A model generated the notes under the pieces. It was not told the DNA's origin. It worked only from the letters and a program-made list of their open reading frames with translations, and did no database searches. A stretch of 64,000 bases of DNA, taken from NCBI GenBank assembly GCA_007859745.1, contig SMLU01000001.1, positions 1,984,001-2,048,000 of the forward strand, in the 5' to 3' direction. Positions 23,601-38,600 of the stretch are shown here, piece by piece. Source of the DNA: Phycisphaerae bacterium RAS1. GTDB taxonomy: Bacteria > Planctomycetota > Phycisphaerae > UBA1845 > Fen-1342. Within the stretch, counting starts at the first letter, position 1; the number at the start of each line of letters is the position of its first letter. Made by a program: the position numbers and the translations under genes.

Positions 23601-26600
23601 TCAAGCTGGTTCTGGTAACAGCTCCAGTCCGCGGGGTACTGCGGATCGTTGATGTCGAATCGCAGGGGCACGCTGCCGTAGGCGCCGCTGTCGTGGAGCA
23701 GCGTGCCGGTGAGCGGCACGGTCCCGTCGGCCAGGAGCGGCGCGCTCTGGCGGGATTCGCCCGTCGGAGCGGCCGGGTCGGATTGTCCGAGCGGAATCGC
23801 CGGCGAATCCGGCGCCGAAGCGCTGCGGCCGCCACGATCATCGTGCTGCGCACCTGACAAAATGACCCCGGCCGCCATGAGCAAGGCCCAGCGGCTGACG
23901 AAGGAAACCTGGCGATACATGTTGATCTCCCATCCAGCACCAATCGTCCCGCAGATCGCGGGGGGACCGCCGCGTCGCGCAAGCAACGACGTCCGCACGG
24001 GCCGGTCCGTTTCTCACACGCTCCGTTTCGCCCCCGAACCCGAAAGGTGGACGCCGCTACAGAACACAGACGCCGCAGGCTCCCCGCTCGGCCCGCGGCG
24101 ACACGCCTTTCAATATATGGATTATAGCCGATGTTCCGTGTCCGGGCAGGGCGGCGGCCGGTGCGGTTAGTGTTCGGGCCATACTCCGGCGAAACAACCG
24201 CAGCGCAGCCGTCCGGCGTTCGCTCCGGTCAGCGTCGATCCAGTTCATCCTCGTGCTGATCGTCCCAGCGAATCTCGCTCGTCAGCTCCTCTATTTCGTA
24301 TCGTGTCCCCAGCGCGACGGCCGACTCGGAGGTCGGCCGCTACGGACCGGCCGGGGGCGGCCGTTACGGACCGGCCGGGGGCGGCCGTTACGGACCGGCC
24401 GGGGGCGGCCGTTACGGACCGGCCGGGGGCGGCCGTTACGAACCGGCCGGGGGCGGCCGGGCTACATTCTCGCGGGCGCGAAAATGGCGATTTCGGTTTT
24501 GGGGGTTCGCGGCTAAAGTCCTGGCGTGGCCCCGATGATCGCCGACGAGCTGCTTCACCCCGCGACGGTTCCGGTTCCAGCGCTCGCTCCGGATCAGGCT
24601 ACCACGTCGAATTCGGCGGCCGCCCTGCCGCTGCCCGCCGCTGACGCCCTCACGCCCGCGATGCGCCAGTACGTCGAGCAGAAGCGCCAGGCCGGCGACG
24701 CCATCCTGCTTTTCCGCATGGGGGATTTTTACGAGATGTTCTTTGACGACGCGGTGCGGGCCGCCAAGCTCTTGGGCATCGCGCTCACCAGCCGTGACGG
24801 CGGGCGAACGCCGCTGGCCGGCATTCCGTATCACGCGCTCGACAGCTACCTGGGCAAGCTGGTCGCCGCCGGCTGCAAGGTGGCGATCAGCGAGCAGATT
24901 GAGGACGCGCGGCAGGCCAAGGGGGTGGTGCGGCGGGCCATTGTGCGGATCGTCACGCCCGGCACACTGACGGACGACGCCCTGCTGGATCAATCGCGCA
25001 GCAACATCCTGGCGGCGGCGGCGCGGGCCGACGGGCGGGCCGGGTTGGCGTGGCTGGAGCTCTCGACCGGGCGGTTCGACGTGCAGCAATGCGACGAAGC
25101 GCGGCTGATCGACGAAATCGGCCGGCTGGCGCCGGCGGAGGTGCTGCTGCCCGATTCGCCGCACGTGGGACGCGACGACCTGGAGACGCAACTTCGCGAG
25201 CGGCTGGAGGCGGCGGTGACTCGCCGCAGCCCGGCGGACTTCGCGGCGTATCGAGCCGACGAATTGCTGCGTCAGCACTTCCAGACGGCGACGCTGGAGG
25301 GTTTCGGCTTCGAGCAGGTGGACCTGTCGCTGCAGGCGGCCGGGGCGCTGCTGGCCTACGTGCTTGAGACCCAGAAGTCGGCGGCGCGGCATCTCCAGCC
25401 GCCCAGGCGGCGGCAGATGAGCGCGTTCATGGCGCTGGACCCGACCACGCTGCGCGCGCTGGAAGTGGAGCGCTGCATGCGCACGGCGGGGCGGGCGGGG
25501 TCGCTCCTGGCGGCGGTCGACCGCACCTGCAACCCGATGGGGGCGCGGCTGCTGCGAAACTGGCTGTGCTATCCGCTGCTGGATCCGCGGGCGATCGAGC
25601 GGCGTCAGTCGCTGATCGCGGCGCTGCGCGAACAGCCGGCGGCGCGGACGGCGCTGCGCCAGGCGCTGCGCGACACGGGCGACATCGAGCGCATGGTCGG
25701 GCGGCTGGGCGTGCAGCGCATCAGCCCGCGCGACATGCGCAGCATCGGCGAGGGGTTGCTGCGGCTGCCGTCGATGCGGCAGCGGCTGGGCGAATTGCAC
25801 AGCCCGCAGGCGGATGAACTGTTGGCGCGGCTGGGCGGGCTGGACGAGCTGGCGCAGGCGCTCAGCGCCGCCTTGCGGCCGGACGCGCCCATCACCCTGC
25901 GCGAAGGCGACATCTTCGCCGACGGCTGGAACGCGGAGCTGGACCGGCTGCGACTGATCGGCCGCGACGGGCAGCGCTGGCTGGCGGAGTTTCAGGCGCG
26001 CGAGACGACTCGCGCCGGAATCCCGATCAAGGTCGGCTACAACCGCGTTTTCGGCTACTACATCGAAATCTCGCATGCGCACCGCGACCGGGCGCCGGCC
26101 GATTACGTCCGCCGGCAGACGGTTAAGAACGCCGAACGCTACATCACCGATGAGCTGAAGCGCTACGAGACCGAGGCGCTTTCCGCTCAGGCGCGCGGCT
26201 GCGACCTGGAGTACGAGCTGTTCTGCGACCTGCGCGAGCGGCTGGCGCAGCACATCCCGGCGCTGCAGCGGGTCGCGGCGGCGCTGGCCGAGCTGGACGT
26301 GCTGGCCGGCTGGGCCGACCTGTCGCTGGACCGCCGCTACTGCCGGCCGGAATTCGTGGATGAACCGCTGCTGCAGATCGAGGAGGGCCGGCATCCGGTG
26401 GTGGAGCAGGCGCTGGAGGCGGGGTTTGTGGCGAATGAGACGGGGCTGGGCGCGCGGGACTCCGGGGCGCAGGGCGCGGGGCGCAGGGCGCAGGCCGCCG
26501 ACGATTCCGTCGATGCCGAGGCCGCCCGCGCCCCGCGCCCTACGCCCTGCGCCCTGGCCCTGATCACCGGCCCCAACATGGCCGGCAAGAGCACGTACAT

Positions 26601-29600
26601 CCGGCAAGTGGCGCTGCTGACGCTGCTGGCCCATTGCGGCTGCTGGGTTCCGGCGCGGCGGATGCAGCTTGGGCCGGTGGACCGCATCTTCACGCGCGTC
26701 GGGGCGGCGGACGAGCTTTCGCGCGGGCAATCGACGTTCATGGTCGAAATGCTGGAGACCGCGAACATCCTGCACAACGCCACGCCGCGGAGCCTGGTGA
26801 TTCTCGACGAGATCGGCCGCGGCACGAGCACGTTCGACGGGCTCTCGCTGGCGTGGGCGATCACCGAACACCTGGCGGGGCGCGTCGGCTGCCGGGCGCT
26901 GTTCGCGACGCACTACCACGAGCTGACCGAGCTGGCGGAGCTGGTCGAGGGCGTGTCCAACCTGAACGTCGCGGTGCGCGAGTTCGAAGACCAGGTCGTC
27001 TTCCTGCATCGCATCGTCGAAGGGCCGGCCGACCGCAGCTACGGGCTGCACGTGGCCAAGCTGGCCGGCGTGCCGCAGGCGGTGCTGGAGCGCGCCAACG
27101 CCGTCCTGAGCGAGCTGGAGAAGAACTTCGGCCGCGAGACGCACCGCCCGGTGCTGGCCGCCGTGCAGCGCCGCAGACAACGGCAGCTACGTCTGTTCGA
27201 GGAGCCGGAGGAGGCGATCGTGCGGCAGCTCCGCGAACTGCCGGACGCGGCGGTCGACGCGGAAACGGCGCTGGGGCTTCTGAAGGCGTGGCGGGCACTG
27301 CTGCGCGGGTAGAGCGGGGCCTTGTTGAATGGCGAATGTCGAATGTCGAATTGCGAATGCCCACGGCGCTCGGCGTGACTTTCGCTATTCGACATTCGAC
27401 ATTCGACATTTTCGCTTCGCCGAGGCTGCGGCCAAACTAACCGCAGCGAGCGCCGGAATCATCACGCCGCTGCACGGATCGAACGGCACGCGGATGGGCT
27501 GGCCGCAGGGGAACGAAACCGGGTCGTAGACCTCGGCCCCGCTGATGCAGCCGTCGGCGTCGGAGCAGATCGCGCTGCAATCGGGATCGACCGTGCCGAC
27601 CACGCGAACCGCATCGCCGGCGCGGAAGCGGCCGTAGTTCGAGAGGTAATAGCTGCCGCCGCCGCCCTCGAAGAGCACGCATTCGCGGCCCTGCACCAGG
27701 ACGCCGCAGGCGTCGATCGGCTCCGGACCGGCGGGCTGGGTGGCCTGGGCGCGGGCGAAGGCGACGCTGTGCAGCGAGATCGCGAGAATGGCGAGCCGAT
27801 CGGCGGGCGCCCAACCTGTGAATCTCATGGTTGAATCCCGGCTGCCAGGGCCTGATCGATGATGGCGCTGAGCTGTTCGGCCGTCTGAAATCCGCGGACC
27901 GCGAGGCCGCTCACAAAGAAAGTCGGTGTGCCGCTGACGCCCAGCGCGCCGCCCGTGGCGACGTCCGTCGCGACGCGCGCCGCCTTTCCGCCATTGGCGC
28001 GGCATTCCGCAAAGGCCGCCCGGTCCAGTCCCAGGTCAGCGGCGATCCGCGTGAGCAGCGCGTCCGTCAGGTCAGCCTGAGCGACGAAGACGGCGTCGTG
28101 AAACTCCCAGAAGCGCGCCTGGTCGGCGGCGCATTCGGCCGCCTCGGCCGCGGCCTGCGCCAGGGGATGAACGCCGGTCAGCGGGAAATGCCGGAAGACC
28201 CAGCGCACGCGGCCGGTGTCGATGTATTGCTCGCGAATCGCCGCGAATGACTCATCGTTGAAGCGCTTGCACACGGGGCATTGCAGGTCGGCGTACTCGA
28301 TCACCGTCACCGGTGCGTCGGCCGAGCCGAGCACATGGTCAGCGGCGGTGACTTCGAGCTCCGGCGGCAGAGCAGATGGAAACGTCGCCGGACAGGATGC
28401 CAGCGTGACGAGCGCCGTCATGGCCGTCACCAGCGCGGCGCTGCCGCGACGCGATCGCGCCGGGAACGGGCGCGTGCTCGACAGATTGCACGGTGGTCGC
28501 ATGCGAGCACCTTCCAGCTCCGCGATGAAACGGGCGGGCAGCCCGAGCCGCGCGCGGTGACTCCGGCTCTTATACCCACGCGGCCGGCGGCTGTCGCGGC
28601 GCGGGGACGGGCGAGACGCCCGTCCCACCCAAGACGCCCATCCCACCCAAGACGCCCATCCCACCCAAGACGCCCGTCCCGCCCAAGACGCCCATCCCAC
28701 CCAAGACGCCCATCCCACCCGAGTGTCCCGCCGACGCGCCGGCGCGTCGGAGTTTCTCCGCGCGAAGAATCGCCGATAGAATCGGCAGTCGCATGGATCG
28801 CCGCCGGCTCGCGCTTGTGACGTTGCTGTTTCTCCTCTCCGGCGGCACCGCGCTGGTTTACCAGGTGGCGTGGACGCGCAGCCTGGGCCTCATCTTCGGC
28901 GCCAGCCACCAGGCGGTCAGCATCGTATTGGGCTCGTTCATGGGCGGGTTGGCGCTGGGCGGGTTCGTGCTGGGAAGACTCACACCGCGGATGAGCCGCC
29001 CGCTGCGCGTCTACGGCCTGCTGGAGTTGGCGGTCGGCGTTTTCGCGCTGCTCTCGCCGGCGCTGCTGAGCGCGCTCAATCAGCTCTACGTCGCCGCCGC
29101 AGGGGCCCTGGGCGAGGTGAACTGGCAGCTCAACCTGATGCGCGTCGGGCTGGCGCTGGGGGTGCTGGTCGTGCCGACGTTTTTCATGGGCGGAACGCTG
29201 CCCGTGCTGACGCATTATCTCGTGCATCAGCAGCGCGAGCTGGGGGTGCGACTGGCATGGCTGTACGGCATCAATACCGTCGGGGCCGTGCTGGGTGCGC
29301 TGGCGGCGACGTTTGTTCTTCTGCCAATGCTGGGAGTCTGGCACACTCAGGTCGCGGCCGCGGCGGTGAACGGCCTGATCGCGATTATTGCAGTGTTGGC
29401 TGACCGCAGCGCGGCGGGGAGCGCGGGCGTCTCGACCGCCGCGCCGGGTGGGATGGGCGTCTCGCCTGCCGTGCGGGGTGGGACGGGCGTCTCGCCCGTC
29501 ACGCCGGGTGGGATGGGCGTCTCGCCTGCCGTGCGGGGTGGGACGGGCGTCTCGCCCGTCACGTCGCACGCCGCCGAGGCGGCAGAGCGCCCCGCGAATC

Positions 29601-32600
29601 GCTACGCGCTGGCGCTGCGGCTGACATTCTGGGGCACGGCGGTGAGCGGCCTGTGCGCCCTGGCGCTCGAGGTGCTCTGGACGCGGGCGATCTCGGTCGC
29701 CGCCGGCACCAGCACCTACAGCTTCACGGTGATGCTGGCCGCCTTCCTGATCGGCATCTCGCTCGGAAGCGGGCTGCACGCCCTGCTGCCGCTGCGGCGG
29801 GTGCATGAGAGCGTGCAGTTCGGCGTCGTGCTGGTCCTGATCGGCGTGAGCAGCGCTGTTGCGACGCAGACGATTCCCGAGCTGCCGCAGCGCTCGATCG
29901 AGCTGAACGCCTGGCTCTACCGCGGCGTCGCCGGCGTCGGGAGAATCACGACGCTGCTGCTCAGCTTCTCGATCATGCTCGTGCCGTGCGTGTTGATGGG
30001 CGTGGCTTTTCCGCTGGCCGGACAGGCGCGCGCCCGGCTTCGCGAGTGCTTCGGGCGATCGGTCGGCGACGTGGTCGGCCTGAACACGCTGGGGTGCATC
30101 GCCGGTTCGTTACTGGCGGGGTTCGTGCTGCTGCCGGCGCTGGGACTGCAGCGCGGCATGCTGGCCGTGTCCGCGCTGAACGCCGGCTACGGCCTGCTGG
30201 TGCTGGCGGCGGCCGCGGCGGGCCGCTTTCCGAAGGCCGCGCCGATCGCGATTGTCGCCGTGCTGGCGCTGATCGGCGGCGGCGGCGCGGCGCTGCACCA
30301 CGCGCCGCGCTGGGATCCGCGCCGGCTGGGGGCGTTCTGCAACAACCTGATGGCCTCGTATGCCGGGCAGGCCGGGCCGGTGGTCGAGCGCGCCATGGCC
30401 GACCTGGGCGTGCTCTATTATCACGAGGGCCGCGGGACGATTCTCTCGGTCGTGGAAAACGCCGGCACGCGCGTCTTTATCGTCATGGGCAAGGCGGAGG
30501 CCAGCGACAGCCACACCGATTTGCAGCATGAGCGGTTGCTGGGGCACCTGCCGGCGCTCTTGCATCCTGATCCGCGCAGCGCCGCGGTCATCGGGCTGGG
30601 CGCGGGCATCACGCTCGGCGGCGTCGCGGCGCATGAGCGGATCGAAAAGATCACGCTGGTGGAAATCGAGCCGGGCGTGGTCGGGGCGGCGCGGCAGTTC
30701 AGCGACGTCAACGGCGACGCCCTGAGCGATCCGCGCGTGCGGGTCGTGTTTCAGGACGGGCGCAACTACCTGCTCACAACGCGCGAGAGATTTGACGTCA
30801 TCACCGCCGACCCGATTCACCCCTGGGCGGCCGGGTCGGCGTATTTGTATACCGTCGAGTATTACCGCACAGTCGCCAGCCGATTGAATGAGGGCGGCAT
30901 CGCCTGCCAGTGGCTGCCCTTGTACGAGCTGTCCGAGGCCAACGTCCGCTCGGCGGTCGCCTCCTTCGCCGCCGCGTTTGCGCATGTCACCGTGTGGCAG
31001 ACGGCGCTCGACGCCGTGCTGATCGGCAGCAACCGACCGGTTCGGATTGATCCTGAGAATCTGGCCCGCCGGCTGGCCGAGCCGCGCGTCGCGGTCGAGA
31101 TGCAGGCGATCGGGCTGGGCGACCCGCTCTCCTTCCTGGCGGAGCTGGCGCTCGACGAGCCGGCCACGCGGGCGTTCGCTGCGGGCGCGCGGCTGAACAC
31201 CGACGACAATCTGTATCTGGAGTTTTCCGCTCCGCTCAGCATCGGCACGCCGCAACTGGCCCGCAACGTGCGGCTGCTGGATTCGCTGCGCATCAGCCCG
31301 CGGTCGTTGCTCTTGCGGCTCGCGCCGTTGCTGGATGACGAGGCCGCGGCCCAGCAGACCTTTGCGCGGTATCGGAAGGCCAAGTCGCGGACGGTCGAGG
31401 CGCAGACGGTGCTGCACGACACGGCCCGCGACAACTCCGGACAGGCGGCCCGGGCCATGGCCGATTCGCTGCGCAGCACGGTCGCGGACGCGCCCGAATA
31501 CGGCCGGGCCCGCTCGCTTTTGGCTGAAGCGCTGCATCGGCTCGGCATTGCGGCGCTGCGCGGCGGGCGTTACGCGGAAGCGGTGGAGGTTCTTCGCGAG
31601 GCGGTTTCCGCGGACCCGTGGAATCCCGAGGCGCACTGGCGGCTGGGCGTCGCGCTGCACGAGGCGGGGCGCGACGCGGAGGCGATCCCGGTTCTGGAGG
31701 CGGGTTTGCGGCTGCGGCCGAGGCACGTGCCGATGACGAACGACTATGCGGTCGCGCTCATCGCGGTCGGCCGGGGAGACGAGGGGCTGAAGCTGCTGCA
31801 GCGCTGCGCGGAGCTTCGGCCGCAGTCGGCCAGCGCGCGCTACGCGCTGGCGGTCGGGCTGACGCGCGCCGGGCAACTCGAAGCCGCGGTCGGCGAGTAC
31901 CACGCCGCGCTGCGGCTGGATGCGACGCTGGTCGACGCCTACAACAACTGCGGCCGGGCTTTGGCCGGGCTGCGCCGTTACGGCGAGGCGATCGAAATGC
32001 TCCGCCAGGGGTTCGGTCAGAAATCGGATGATGCGCGACTGGCGATCAACCTCGGATGGTTGCTGCTGACGGCGCCGGACCCGCAGCTTCGCAACCCGGC
32101 CGAGGCGCTGGACCTGGGACAGCGGGCCAACCTGATGCTGGGCGGATCAGCGCCGGCGGCGCTGGACCTGCAGGCCGCGGCCCTGGTGCAAAGCGGCCGG
32201 GCGGCCGATGGCGTTGCACTGGCGCGCAAGGCGCTGGACGCGGCCGAGGCGCAGCAGAACGCGACGCTGGCCGAGTCGCTTCGCAAGCGGATTGCGGAGT
32301 ACGAAAAGCAGGCCGGCGGGCGGTAGCGGCGCGGCCGCCGCGCGCGATAGGCGCCGACGATCCGGCGAAAGAAGCCGGACTGGAGCTCTGTGGCGCCGCT
32401 TTTCAAGCGCTGCCGGCACCGGTTGGAAACCGGCGCCACGGTGCCTACGGCCCGGCGAGCAGCGCAACAAACGGGTTGATATCCAGCACGTTGACCTGCG
32501 TATCGCCGTTCGTGTCGGCATTCGAGGCGAGGCAGTCGGGATAGGCTGCGGCATAGGCGGCCGCGTCGCCCAGCGCGAGCACGAAGGGGTTGATATCCAG

Positions 32601-35600
32601 CACGTTCAGCGCGCCGTCGCAGTTCATGTCGCCGGGCGTGCGCGGGCCGCGCTGCTTCATGATCAGGATTTCGTCGGCGATCTCGTCGATCAGCCCCAGA
32701 TCGAGGTCGCCGTCGTTGTCGATGTCGAGCAGCAGGGCGCAGGACGCCGCCGACGTGGAAATGAACTCCTGATTGAACGTGAAGGTGCCGTTGCCGTTGT
32801 TGGTGTAGAGGAACCAGTCGCCGCTGTAGCTGGAGGTGCACCAATCGAGATCGCCGTCGCCGTCCATGTCGCCCACGTCGGTGGCGATCGGGAAGGGGTC
32901 CATCGGGCTGGTGACCGCGGCGGACAGGTTTCCGGCGCCGTCGCCCAGCAGGATCGAGCCGGTGGCGCTGCCGCTGTTGGAGGTGGCCACGTCGGCATGG
33001 CCGTCGCCATTGAAGTCGCCGGTGGCGATCTGCCACGGCGATCCGCCGGCGGCCCGCGACGAGACGAACTGGAACACACCGCCGCCCAGCCCGCGGCGTA
33101 CGACGATCGTGTTGCTGCTGCGGCAGCCGATGACGATATCCATGATGCCGTCGCTGGTCATGTCGGCCGCGGCGACGGACCACTCGCCCGTTCCGCCGCC
33201 CTCGAAGGAGGTCGCGGCGCCGAACACGCCGGCGCCGTTGTTGAGAATCAGCGACATGTTGTTGCTGCTGTTGTTGCTGTTGACGATGTCGACGTCGCCG
33301 TCGCCGTCGGCGTCCAGCACCGCCATGCCGCGCGGGGCGCTGCCGACCGTGATTGCCTGCTGCGCTTGATACGTGCCGTCGCCGTTGCCCAGCAGCACCG
33401 AGACGCGCGTGTCCACGGTGTTGCACACGGCGATATCCGCCCTGCCGTCGCCGTTGAAATCAGCCGATTCGCACGGGCTGGGCACGTTGCCGACGGCGTG
33501 CGTGGGGGTCATGAACGGGTCGAACAGGCCGGAACCGTCGGCGGAGTTCATGAACACGCGCAGGTCATCGGTGTCTTCATTGACGATGGTGATGTCCAGA
33601 AATCGGTCGCCGTCCAGATCGGCGCCGACGCCGCCATAGGCCGTGGTCGGCTGGCCGGGAGTGGTTCGCGTCGTCAGCACGTCAACCTGGCGGAAAGCGA
33701 GCGTGGCGGGTTTGGCCGCGACCCAGAATTGCCATGAGAAACCCGCGGCCCGCAGCGGCGACCCGTCGGCCGCCTCGATTGTGTTCGCCAGCACGGCCAT
33801 GACCGACTCGCCGGCGGAGAAGGGCTGCGCGGGCGTCAGCGTGACAGTCTGGTCGGCGTTGCTGAACGAATACGCGCCCAGCGCGGCGCCGCTCCACTTG
33901 CCGAACGCCTTGAACGACGCCGGCGTGATCGAACCCAGGTTGATCGGCTGGTCGAACGTGACGCTGATCGAGGCGTCGACGGCGGCGGTCAGCGCGTTAC
34001 GGGCCGGAACATGGCTGGCGACGTTCGGCTGCGGCGCCAGGACGAGACGCGGCGCGAGGCTCAGCAGCAGCGCGGCGACGGCGATTCGTGAAGTTCGCAT
34101 GGGCATTTCCAATACTGGGGAAACAGCCGGGGCGGGCAGCGCACACCCGAACACCCGCGGATGCGTTCTCAATTGTAACCGGGTGGGGATTGGAAATAGC
34201 GGATTTTCATTGGCGCGTCCGGCTTCGAATCATCGGTCGTCGTGGCCGTCCGAACCCGCCGCGCCAAGCGGCGGGTTGACGACCGCTGGCGAGCGGCGCA
34301 ACACAGGCCGGGGACGTCACCCCGCCGCTTGGCGCGGCGGGTTCGGAAAGACGTCCATCGCGCCGGCGGGTCTGGCTTGATATGCTAACAAAAACCTACT
34401 ATAATCATGGCCGCGCGGCAGGAGGCGACTGTGCGGCCCATTTCGAATCCCAAAAACGCCTATCTGTCCGAACACCGCGAGTGGCTCGGGCCGCCACCGG
34501 CCGTGGAGGTGCGGGTCTACGAAGAGTCCGCTCGCTCGATCCTCTCCGAGAATGACAGCCCGGACATTCCGTTCCGCTGGAGCATCAACCCGTACCGCGG
34601 CTGCCAGCATGCGTGCGCCTATTGCTACGCGCGCCCGACGCACGAGTACCTCGGGCTCGGCGCCGGGACGGATTTCGACAGCCGGATCACGGTCAAGACC
34701 AACGCGGCCGACGTGCTGGCGCGCGAGCTGTCGCGCTCGTCCTGGCGGCGCGAGCCGATCGTGTTCTCGGGCGTGACGGACTGCTACCAGCCGCTGGAAG
34801 CGGTCTACCAGGTCACGCGCCGCTGCCTTGAGGTGTGCCACGATTTCCGCACGCCGGTCGGGATCGTCACCAAGTCCTACCTGGTCGTGCGTGATGTGGA
34901 ACTGCTGGCTCGCATGGCCGCGGCCAGCGGGGCGCGGGTCTACGTGAGCATCGCCTTTGCCGATGACGCCCGCGCTCGGCTGATCGACCGCGGGGCCCCG
35001 CCGCCGTCGCGGCGATTTGAGGCGCTCAAACGCCTGGCCGACGCCGGTGTACCGGTGGGTGTCATGGTGGCCCCGCTCATCCCGGGGCTGAACGACCGCG
35101 ACGTGCCGGCCGTGCTTGAGCAGGCCGCCGCGTGCGGCGCGCAGGTCGCGACCTACACCGCCGTGCGCCTGCCCGGGACGGTGCGCGAGGTCTTCCTGGA
35201 GCGGCTGCGTGAGGCGCTGCCCGACGCCGCCGCACGGGTCGAGGCGCGCGTCCGCGACATGCGCGGCGGGCGCCTGAATGACAGCCGCTTTGGCTGTCGC
35301 ATGAACGGGCAGGGCGTGTACTGGGAGAGCGTCGCGCGGCTGTTCGAGGTGACCGCCACACGGCTGGGGCTGAACGCCGGGCAGCGCTGGCGAAAAGCCT
35401 CGCCGGCGGTGAGGCCGGCAGTGAGGCAGTTGCCGCTATTCGAAGGGTAAGGACGCGTGAGGTTCTGGCCGGCTCGGCGGGCTTATCTGTCCGAACCCGC
35501 CGCGCCAAGCGGCGGGTCGACGTCCCCGGCAAGTGTGGCGCCGCTTGCTTACGATCGTCAACCCGCCGCTTGGCGCGGCGGGTTCGGAAAGACGCCGTCG

Positions 35601-38600
35601 GCCCGCGACCGCCCGCCCGGCGGCGTCTGCCAAGAACTTCTGGCCACATCCGACGCGCGTCGCTCGGATGGGAAGTCTGCCACGCGCCGTCCGGTTCGGT
35701 TACGCTCCGGCGATTGCGAGGAGACTGTCATGTCCCCGGCTCTGCGCGCCTTACTGCACGAGGTGATTGACTACGCCGGCCTCTTTCCGCCCGCCTCGCT
35801 CGATCTGGATCCGGCTATTCGCAACTACGCGCGCTACCGGGGCGAGCGGGACGCGTGGATGCTCTCGCGCTTTATCTGCCCGGCCGCGAAGCTGGCCCTG
35901 CTGGAGCGATATCGCGACGAGCTCTTCAGCCAGAAGCCGCCGCTGCGATTCTCCGTGCTCGGCCGCGGCGGCGAGAGCGCGTCCGGGTTTCTCGAGAATC
36001 TCAGCGGCGACGTCGACGCGATCCGCGCGTTTTACACGGCTCACGGGCGCTACGTCCGCGCTGATGCGTTCGAGGCGCGCCTGCCCGGGGCCCCGCTGCG
36101 CTCGCGTGACGGCCGATCCGTCAGCGACCTGCTGCGGGCCGCGGCCGACACGCTCGGGCCGATCGCCGCCGGCGGATTGGCCTGTTTCTACGAGCCGCCG
36201 CCGGGTTGTGATGCGGCGGCGCTGGCGTATTTCGCCGACGCGATCGCCACATTCAACCGCGACTACGCCACAACGCCCGCCGGCTTCAAGCTGCGCACCG
36301 GTGGCACGGAGCCGGGCGCGATCCCGGCGTGCGAGCTGGTCGCGGCGGCGATCGCGGCCTGTCGCGACGTCCGCATCCCGATGAAATTCACGGCCGGGCT
36401 GCACCACCCCGTGCGGCATGGGAACGCCGAACTGGGCGCGAAGATGCACGGATTTTTGAACGTGTTCGTCGCCGGCGTGCTCGCGCACGTCTACAACCTC
36501 GAGGGCACCGCGCTGACGGCCGTGCTGTCTGACGAGGACGCGAAGGCGTTTCAGTTCACGGATGATTACCTGCTGTACCGCACGCACGCGGTGACGCCCG
36601 AAGACGTCGAAGCCGCCCGGCGGCGGTTTGTGATCTCGTTCGGCAGTTGCAGCTTCGACGAGCCGCGCGAAGACCTGACTGCGCTCGGCCTGCGCTAAGG
36701 CCGCCGATTTCGGGCGGGACGGGCGTCCCGCGTCCCGCCCGGCCCACCCGAAAACGCAAGATGCCCGTTCCACGCGACGAGACGATCACGCCCGTCGGCG
36801 ATTTCTGCCGAATTCCCGAGACTTCCATGCCCGCGCAGCGGTAAAGTACGCTCCCGTTCGGGTCATCCGCGATTCGCCCGGCGGCCGGGCCCAGCGCTGC
36901 ACCACGCGCCGCCCTTGTTCCGCCGCCGCGGAACGGGCTGCCGGTCGCGGCGCGCCGCCGCGATCTGGTCGCGGCGCTCCCTTTTTTTTGGAGAAGAAAC
37001 ATGAAGCATCCCTTCGCCTTCACCGTCGCCGCTGTGCTGATCGCCGCCCTGGGTCTCCTTTCGCCGCTGTCCGCCGCCCAGAGCGTCGGCGACGTCGAGC
37101 GCGGCATCTCCGAGCTCAAGAAAAAGAAGAAATCGGACGACGAGAAATCGAAAAAGGAAAAAGGCTCGGACAAGAAGTCGTCCGGCAAGGGGGACAAGGG
37201 CGGCGCAGACGTGTGGCCGCCGCCCGGCGACCTGCCGCCCATCGCCAAGGACTTTCTGCACATCAACGCGTTCACGCTCAGCGCCTACCAGAAGAATAAC
37301 GCCGTCTGGAGCTGGGTGCCGAAGGTTAAGCTCCGCGTGAACGGGCCGATCGAAAGCGGCAGCCAGGTCTCGGTCGAGTTCATCCTTCCGACCGGTCCGT
37401 GGGTGAAGCTCGACTGCAAGACCGAGCAGGTGCAGAAGGGTTATTTCCTGGACACCGAGGGCGGGGCGCGCGAAGTCCCCGAGGACAAGGGCGTCACCTA
37501 CACCGGCCCGGTCGAATTCGTCATCCGCCTGCGAAACGAGCTGGCCGGCACGGAATCCGAGCTCTACAAGGGCAAATTCACGGTCACGAAGGCGCACTCA
37601 AACGAAGCCGGGGAGGCCGCCGCCGAGCACTTTGTCTACTACGTCGATCACGACTGGAACCTGCCGATCGCCTACCTGTGCCTGAAACCCGACTCGGTCT
37701 ACGAATGGAAGCGCCCGTGGCTGAACGCGGTGTTCTGGGTCCGCGGCGACGCGGTGGAATTCGAGCCGCACCTGTTCTACCAGGGCAAGGAAGTGGGCAA
37801 GGTGTTCATTGACAACCACCAGCGCGGCCAGGCCAGCGCCGAGTATGACCTGGAGATCAACCCGACGCAGTCCGTCGAAGACTCCATGCCGCAGAAAGCA
37901 AAGTGGGCCCGCGTCGTCTGCGATTTCCCGAGCGTGATGGTCTGGGACAACTCCGGCGACAAGCCCGCCGACATCCCCGGACAGACCGGTTCGATGCACA
38001 ACATCAAGCCCAACCCCGGCGAATACGAGGTCAAGGTTCTGCGAAAGGGCAAGCTGGCACGGTCGATCAAGTTCACCGTCTCGCCCGATGGACGGTTCGA
38101 CAACGGCATCGCGACCACGAACAAGCTCGGCAGTCACCGCTTCATCGTCCCGGTGCAGATCATCGGCGATCAGGACGGCCAATGGGATCGCGGGGCCTGG
38201 AAGACGGGCGCCTACTACGGCAACCCGCTGGAGGGCTTTACGCCGGCGCCGTAGCGCAGGACCTCTGCGTCCGATGGAGCATCAGCAACCAGGACGGCCG
38301 ACTGGCCTGTGACCGCTTCCGGGCGGCCAGGCTGGACATCGGCTCGGGCGGGGTGGAAGCGGCCTGCAAGCACGTGGTAGCGTTGCACATCCCGCTCGCC
38401 ACCGCGTGACTTACGCACGATTGTGACGCCGAACCGCACCACCAGGCTCCACCCGAACCGCTTGATGCCCATTCGGGACCGTCGTATACTTCGCCCAGCG
38501 ATCGTCACGGGGGCAGGCTTGCCGTCGGAGATTTGGTATGTCCCGCAGTCGCCGCAGATCGTCCTGGCTGGTCTGGACCGCACTGAGTGGCACCGCTTTT